Positions 6,629 to 9,572 of a stretch of 9,572 nucleotides of DNA are shown here, piece by piece. A model generated the notes under the pieces. It did no database searches. It was not told the DNA's origin and worked only from the letters and a program-made list of their open reading frames with translations. Location of the stretch: contig JAHHSB010000041.1 in the NCBI GenBank assembly GCA_020025415.1, positions 1 through 9,572 of the forward strand, in the 5' to 3' direction. Made by a program: the position numbers and the translations under genes. The stretch is from Oscillibacter sp. (lineage in GTDB: Bacteria > Bacillota > Clostridia > Oscillospirales > Oscillospiraceae). How positions within the stretch are numbered: the stretch's first letter is position 1; the number at the start of each line of letters is the position of its first letter.

Positions 6629-8389
6629 TTACAGGATGGCCTTGGTCTCCACTTCATTTTTCAGCAGCTGGGCAAAGTCCTCAAAGCTCATGGCGCCCTT
6701 GTCCTCGCCGCTGCGGTGACGCACGGAAACGGTGCTGTTCTCCATATCCCGGTCGCCCACCACCAGCATATAAGGAATCTTCTCCAGCTGGGCTTCCCGG
6801 ATCTTCTTGCCGATCTTCTCGTTGCGCTGATCCACTTCCACCCGGAAGCCGGCAGCATCCAGCTTCTGGACGATCTGATTGGCGTACTCGCCGGCCCGGT
6901 CAGTGATGGGCAGCACCTTGACCTGCACAGGGCTAAGCCAGGCAGGGAAGGCGCCGGCAAAATGCTCGGTGATCACGCCGATAAAGCGCTCGATGGAGCC
7001 CAGCAGGGCCCGGTGGATCATGACGGGGCGGTGCTTCTGGCCGTCCTCGCCGATATACTCCAGTTCAAAGCGCTCAGGCATCTGGAAGTCCAGCTGGATG
7101 GTGCCGCACTGCCAGGTCCGGCCCAGGGAGTCAGCCAGGTGGAAGTCCAGCTTGGGCCCGTAGAAGGCGCCGTCCCCGGCGTTGATGACAAAGTCCTTGC
7201 CCATCTCGGTGATGGCGGCCTGGAGGGTATCCTCGGCAAAGTGCCAGATCTCCTCCTCGCCCATGTGATCCTCGGGCATGGTGGACAGCTCGATCTGATA
7301 GGTCAGGCCGAAGGTAGAGTAGATCTCATCGAAGAGCTTCACCACGTTTTTGATCTCGTCTTTCATCTGCTCCCGGGTCATGAAGATGTGGGCATCGTCC
7401 TGGGTGAAGCAGCGGACACGGAACAGCCCGTGGAGGGCGCCGGACATCTCGTGGCGGTGGACCAGGCCCAGCTCCGCCATGCGCAGGGGCAGATCCCGGT
7501 AGGAGTGAGGCTCGCTCTTATACACCAGCATGCCGCCGGGGCAGTTCATGGGCTTGACGGCGTAATCCTCCCCGTCGATGACGGTGGTATACATATTGTC
7601 CTTGTAGTGATCCCAGTGGCCAGAGCGGTGCCACAGCTCCTGGTTGAGGATGATGGGAGTGGAAATCTCCACATAGCCGTAACGCTTGTGGCACTCTCTC
7701 CAGTACTCCAGGAGGGTGTTTTTCAGCACCATGCCCTTGGGCAGGAAGAAGGGGAAGCCGGGACCCTCCTCGGTCATCATGAACAATCCCAGTTCCTTGC
7801 CCAGCTTCCGGTGATCCCGGCGCTTGGCCTCCTCGATCCGGGCCAGGTACTCATCCAGTTCTTCCTTCTTGGGGAAGGCCACGCCGTAGATCCGCTGCAG
7901 GGTCTCCCGATTGGAGTCGCCCCGCCAGTAGGCGGCGTTGCAGGCAGTGAGCTTGATGGCGTTGCCCTTGATGCGGCCGGTGGAATCCAGGTGGGGACCA
8001 GCGCACAGATCGGTGAACTCGCCCTGCTTGTAGAAGCTGATGTGGGCGTCGGCGGGCAGATCGTTGATCAGCTCCACCTTGAAGGGCTCGCCCTTCTCCT
8101 CCATAAATTTCAGAGCCTCGTCCCGGGGCAGCTCAAAACGCTCCAGCTTCAGTTTCTCCTTGCAGATCTTGCGCATCTCCGCCTCGATCTGCTCCAGATG
8201 CTCGGGAGTGAAGGCAAAGGGGGCGTCCAGGTCATAGTAAAAGCCGTTGTCGATGGACGGGCCGATGGCCAGCTTCACCTCCGGCCACAGGCGCTTGACC
8301 GCCTGGGCCAGCACGTGGGAGCAGGTGTGCCAATAGGTTTTGCGATAGGTCTCGTTTTCAAAGGTATACTGATTGTTTTCTTCAGACAT
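6629..8389 (-). CDS. thrS: Threonyl-tRNA synthetase, N-terminally reduced (no TGS domain)
   Basis: Charges tRNA-Thr with threonine. The 586-residue protein starts at ATG 8387-8389, supported by AGGAGG at 8398-8403 with 8-nt spacing. The frame runs open to a TTG at 8500, but that extension lacks a Shine-Dalgarno and is not TGS-like. Editing domain (about 20-200): His21/His25 in HTCSH and Cys129/His133 in CAGPH, matching the deacylation-site pattern of bacterial ThrRS. Catalytic domain: zinc ligands Cys283 (MNCPGG), His334 (DDAHIF) and His459 (IHRALLGS); motif 2 in FRVRCFTQDDAH; motif 3 near IHRALLGSIERFIG. Anticodon-binding domain from about residue 480. Typical bacterial ThrRS has about 640 residues and begins with a TGS domain of about 60; these key residues all sit 51-53 positions earlier than in E. 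coli ThrRS, as expected if that domain is absent. Expression is controlled by the upstream T-box leader. Confidence 0.97.
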   Translation of the reverse strand: MSEENNQYTFENETYRKTYWHTCSHVLAQAVKRLWPEVKLAIGPSIDNGFYYDLDAPFAFTPEHLEQIEAEMRKICKEKLKLERFELPRDEALKFMEEKGEPFKVELINDLPADAHISFYKQGEFTDLCAGPHLDSTGRIKGNAIKLTACNAAYWRGDSNRETLQRIYGVAFPKKEELDEYLARIEEAKRRDHRKLGKELGLFMMTEEGPGFPFFLPKGMVLKNTLLEYWRECHKRYGYVEISTPIILNQELWHRSGHWDHYKDNMYTTVIDGEDYAVKPMNCPGGMLVYKSEPHSYRDLPLRMAELGLVHRHEMSGALHGLFRVRCFTQDDAHIFMTREQMKDEIKNVVKLFDEIYSTFGLTYQIELSTMPEDHMGEEEIWHFAEDTLQAAITEMGKDFVINAGDGAFYGPKLDFHLADSLGRTWQCGTIQLDFQMPERFELEYIGEDGQKHRPVMIHRALLGSIERFIGVITEHFAGAFPAWLSPVQVKVLPITDRAGEYANQIVQKLDAAGFRVEVDQRNEKIGKKIREAQLEKIPYMLVVGDRDMENSTVSVRHRSGEDKGAMSFEDFAQLLKNEVETKAIL

Positions 8390-8414
8390 GGTCGGTTCCT
8401 CCTCTTTTTCGGGG

Positions 8415-8452
8415 GGCAGAAAGGAAAAACAGCGCGGTGCTGTTTTTCTGCC
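8415..8452 (-). other. Extra hairpin in thrS leader before the ribosome binding site
   Basis: Outer arms GGCAG (8415-8419) and CTGCC (8448-8452) enclose inner arms AAAAACAGC (8425-8433) and GCTGTTTTT (8439-8447), with a 5-nt loop and a bulge on one side. On the (-) strand the inner stem is followed by TTTTTCC-type sequence. It could therefore act as a weak second terminator or as an mRNA stabilising element 12 nt upstream of the AGGAGG of thrS. Function is inferred only. Confidence 0.45.
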
Positions 8453-8500
8453 ATTCGCCTCGGTTGCCGCGCCAGCGGCGAGGGGTGAGACTGAAATCAA

Positions 8501-8526
8501 ATTTTTTTGTTTAAAAACAAAAAAAT
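8501..8526. repeat. A/T-only-rich perfect inverted repeat overlapping the T-box terminator U-tract
   Basis: Arms ATTTTTTTGTTT (8501-8512) and AAACAAAAAAAT (8515-8526) are exact reverse complements around a 2-nt centre. On the (-) strand the first arm to be transcribed is the poly-T tract of the T-box terminator, so in read-through RNA this tract can be paired. Confidence 0.85.
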
Positions 8527-8556
8527 CTCACCCCTGAACAATTTCAGGGGTGAGAT
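8525..8556 (-). terminator. T-box-controlled intrinsic terminator of thrS leader
   Basis: Arms ATCTCACCCCTGAA and TTCAGGGGTGAGAT (8525-8538 and 8543-8556) are exact 14-nt complements with a 4-nt loop. On the (-) strand they are followed by TTTTTTTGTTTTT, a canonical intrinsic terminator. It lies 14 nt downstream of the T-box consensus, and is expected to stop transcription when tRNA-Thr is charged. Confidence 0.92.
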
Positions 8557-8782
8557 ACGAAATTCGTATTCCACGGTTCCACCCTGCTTGCAGTCTGCCG
8601 TGAGACTGCCGCTCGTGTCCTCTGTAACGGGAGGGCCCGTCCCGGCCTAGTGGGCATCTGCCTTTCAGCGGGCGGCTCCAAGGGGGTGACCGGTTCCGGT
8701 TCCGGCCAGGGCCGCTTGCAGCCAACGGCGGCCCCTCTCTGCTGTCTTTCCCGGATGGCGTCCTTATCCAAGCCTTTTGATC
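8525..8782 (-). ncRNA. T-box riboswitch controlling thrS
   Basis: The (-) strand leader carries the T-box core AGGGTGGAACCGTGG at 8571-8585, whose UGGA should pair with the free 3' end of uncharged tRNA-Thr. The A after UGG predicts a tRNA discriminator base U. The apical part of stem I is recognisable: CAGAGAG followed by GGGCCGC (8728-8734), a 12-nt loop with the CGTTGGCTGCAA pattern and GCGGCCC (8709-8715). A GCTGAAAG segment follows, then a small stem ACGGG/CCCGT at 8627-8640. CACGG, just upstream of the T-box, can pair with CCGTG inside it to form antiterminator helix A1. The most likely specifier is ACC at 8685-8687 (a Thr codon), but other ACC triplets lie close by, so this is tentative. 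The terminator at 8525-8556 completes the switch. The downstream thrS gene confirms amino acid identity. Confidence 0.93.
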
Positions 8783-8788
8783 GCAGAT

Positions 8789-8817
8789 ACTATATCACGG
8801 GGCCATTTCCTTGTCAA
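8789..8817 (-). promoter_or_regulatory. Strong sigma-A promoter of the thrS T-box transcript
   Basis: On the (-) strand TTGACA (8812-8817, 6 of 6 consensus) is followed after 17 nt by TATAGT (8789-8794). A TG lies one base before the -10 (extended -10). Predicted start is near 8782, giving a leader of about 390 nt before thrS. Confidence 0.92.
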
Positions 8818-8833
8818 TGGACGATCTGTGAAT

Positions 8834-8849
8834 TTTTCCGGCCGGAAAA
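8834..8849. terminator. 16-bp palindrome, possible weak terminator of the membrane-protein unit
   Basis: TTTTCCGGCCGGAAAA is a perfect palindrome 4 nt past the stop codon of the four-helix membrane protein gene on the (-) strand and just upstream of the thrS -35 box. As RNA it gives only a 6-bp stem with a GGCC loop and no long U-tract. It may be a weak terminator or a regulator site for the thrS promoter. Low confidence. Confidence 0.35.
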
Positions 8850-8853
8850 TCCC

Positions 8854-9321
8854 TCAAAAACCGCCGCTTTCCACAAGGCTTTTTCCCAGCAGGCCCAGCA
8901 GGCCGATCCCCTCTGCCGCCAGCAGCAAAACCGCCCGGCGGCGCAGATCCTCCCGGTTCTCCTCCCGCTCCGGGTCCTTCCGCCAGCGGGCGTAGGTCCC
9001 GGCGAAAAACTCCGCCACCACCAGCACCCCTGCCAGCAGGGGGATGTGCTGGCTCCGCCCGGGGGTAGGCAGGTAGTGCCCCACCGTCAGCAGTCCCACC
9101 AGCAGCGCGATAAACCCTCCGCTGCTCAGCAGGTACAGCCCCGTCTCCCGCTTCCGCTGCCGGGCCGGGTCCGCCCCGCCCCGGAGGCTGTTGGTGCGCG
9201 TCAGGATCACCATCACCGCGCCGAAGGCCGCCAAAATCCAGAAGGCGCTGTCCAGCTTCACCAGCCCCAGCCGTACGGACTGGATGAAATCCAGCACCCG
9301 CCGCACGCCCCAGTTGATCAT
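8854..9321 (-). CDS. Hypothetical four-helix integral membrane protein
   Basis: A 155-residue protein with no family I recognise. Four hydrophobic stretches are visible: about 25-41 (SAFWILAAFGAVMVIL), 63-83 (LYLLSSGGFIALLVGLL), 93-112 (IPLLAGVLVVAEFFAG) and 128-148 (AVLLLAAEGIGLLGLLG). Between helices lie strongly charged loops (ARQRKRE near 54-60; RWRKDPEREENREDLRRR near 112-127), giving two positive cytoplasmic-type loops. The start has AAGGAGG at 9332-9338, 10 nt before ATG. This frame is preferred over the longer overlapping frame because it has the ribosome binding site and clear membrane-protein composition; the longer one reads as Arg/Gly/Pro-rich out-of-frame sequence. It follows the partial small membrane gene by 74 nt and could be its operon partner, with a hairpin in between. 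Function unknown. Confidence 0.75.
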   Translation of the reverse strand: MINWGVRRVLDFIQSVRLGLVKLDSAFWILAAFGAVMVILTRTNSLRGGADPARQRKRETGLYLLSSGGFIALLVGLLTVGHYLPTPGRSQHIPLLAGVLVVAEFFAGTYARWRKDPEREENREDLRRRAVLLLAAEGIGLLGLLGKSLVESGGF

Positions 9322-9351
9322 CTGCCTGCCGCCTCCTTCCGCATTCCGTCA

Positions 9352-9389
9352 GCCGGTCCAAGGGCCGCCGGGGCAGCCCTTGGACCGGC
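9352..9389 (-). terminator. Strong hairpin between the two membrane-protein genes
   Basis: Exact 14-nt arms 9352-9365 and 9376-9389 (containing CCGGTCCAAGGGC) with a 10-nt loop lie just after the stop of the upstream partial gene. No U-tract follows on the (-) strand, and the next gene's ribosome binding site begins only 13 nt later. It may be a terminator, or an intercistronic stem that affects stability or relative expression of the two genes. Confidence 0.55.
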
Positions 9390-9395
9390 GCTTGA

Positions 9396-9572
9396 TCATC
9401 CGCCGTACTGCCGGAGAAAGAAGCCCAGGCCGGCCGCCAGCAAGACCAGCAGGGCCAGCAGGGTATCCCGGCTCTCCTTGACCGCCCTTCGGGCCAGCTC
9501 CGGGTCCTCCGGCGCCCGCCGGCACGGGACGTATACCGCGGCAAAGAACCGGCAGATCTCCACGATCCCCGC
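9396..9572 (-). CDS. Small membrane protein, C-terminal 58 residues; 5' end outside window
   Basis: The frame is open to the window edge and ends with TGA at 9396-9398. The visible part starts AGIVEICRFFAAVYVPC, has a charged segment (RRAPEDPELARRAVKESRD) and ends in a single hydrophobic helix (TLLALLVLLAAGLGFFL) followed by RQYGG. I do not recognise a family. The pattern of charged segment plus C-terminal helix suggests a small inner-membrane protein related in context to the four-helix protein downstream. Hydrophobic composition in this frame, plus the terminator-like hairpin directly after the stop, are the reasons to call it a gene. The real start is not visible. Confidence 0.55.
   Translation of the reverse strand, partial: AGIVEICRFFAAVYVPCRRAPEDPELARRAVKESRDTLLALLVLLAAGLGFFLRQYGG

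Noticed and set aside
6365..8488. Long + strand open frame (707 codons) opposite thrS.
   Set aside because: It is antisense to an intact thrS, has the same low-complexity composition, and covers intergenic regulatory sequence without its own signals.
8390..8500. TTG start at 8500 for thrS (37-residue extension).
   Set aside because: The extension is not TGS-like, has no Shine-Dalgarno, and begins right in the downstream half of the attenuator. ATG at 8389 has AGGAGG at 8-nt spacing and agrees with the family alignment.
8544..8771. Short frames inside the T-box region that could suggest a leader peptide.
   Set aside because: They overlap the conserved T-box RNA elements and have no ribosome binding site; the region is explained as structured RNA.
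8795..9544. Longer minus-strand frame (249 codons) covering both membrane-protein genes.
   Set aside because: Its composition is Arg/Gly/Ala/Pro-rich without hydrophobic segments, and it runs through the hairpin at 9352-9389 and the thrS promoter region. The other two frames give membrane helices and a ribosome binding site.

Overview
The window reads as chromosomal core DNA from a fairly GC-rich, low-oxygen Firmicute, most likely a clostridial gut-type organism of the Oscillospiraceae (Flavonifractor/Lawsonibacter/Oscillibacter-like). The taxonomic guess is inference. It rests on a thrS T-box leader, strong AGGAGG ribosome binding sites, a DUF4358-type lipoprotein, a single-chain biotin-dependent pyruvate carboxylase and high GC at third codon positions. 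I see no IS element, phage gene, CRISPR array, tRNA or rRNA.

Layout. Positions 1-1843 (+): the 3' part of an FAD-dependent dehydrogenase, followed 15 nt later by a D-2-hydroxyacid dehydrogenase, probably one operon. A perfect 38-bp inverted repeat (1852-1889) separates this from a convergent (-) gene for a Ser-rich lipoprotein (1903-2754), which has an ECF-sigma-like promoter (2810-2838). Positions 2949-6365 (-): complete pyruvate carboxylase with its own likely sigma-A promoter (6455-6484). Positions 6629-8389 (-): threonyl-tRNA synthetase that starts directly at the editing domain and lacks the usual TGS domain. Upstream lies a leader of about 390 nt containing a T-box riboswitch (8525 to about 8782) driven by a near-perfect promoter (8789-8817). 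Positions 8854-9321 (-): an unrecognised four-helix membrane protein. Positions 9396-9572 (-): the C-terminal end of another small membrane protein cut by the window edge.

How the parts work together. Every complete (-) gene except possibly the two membrane proteins appears to have its own promoter, so this is a series of short transcription units, not one pathway cluster. Pyruvate carboxylase replenishes oxaloacetate, and ThrRS is feedback-controlled by uncharged tRNA-Thr through the T-box. The lipoprotein may belong to an envelope-stress regulon. The two (+) oxidoreductases are probably co-transcribed, but their substrates cannot be read from sequence.

I did not find convincing evidence for a new multi-gene system. 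The points most worth a second look are the TGS-less ThrRS with its T-box leader and extra post-terminator structures, the ECF-like promoter, and the 15-bp in-frame repeat in the lipoprotein gene.
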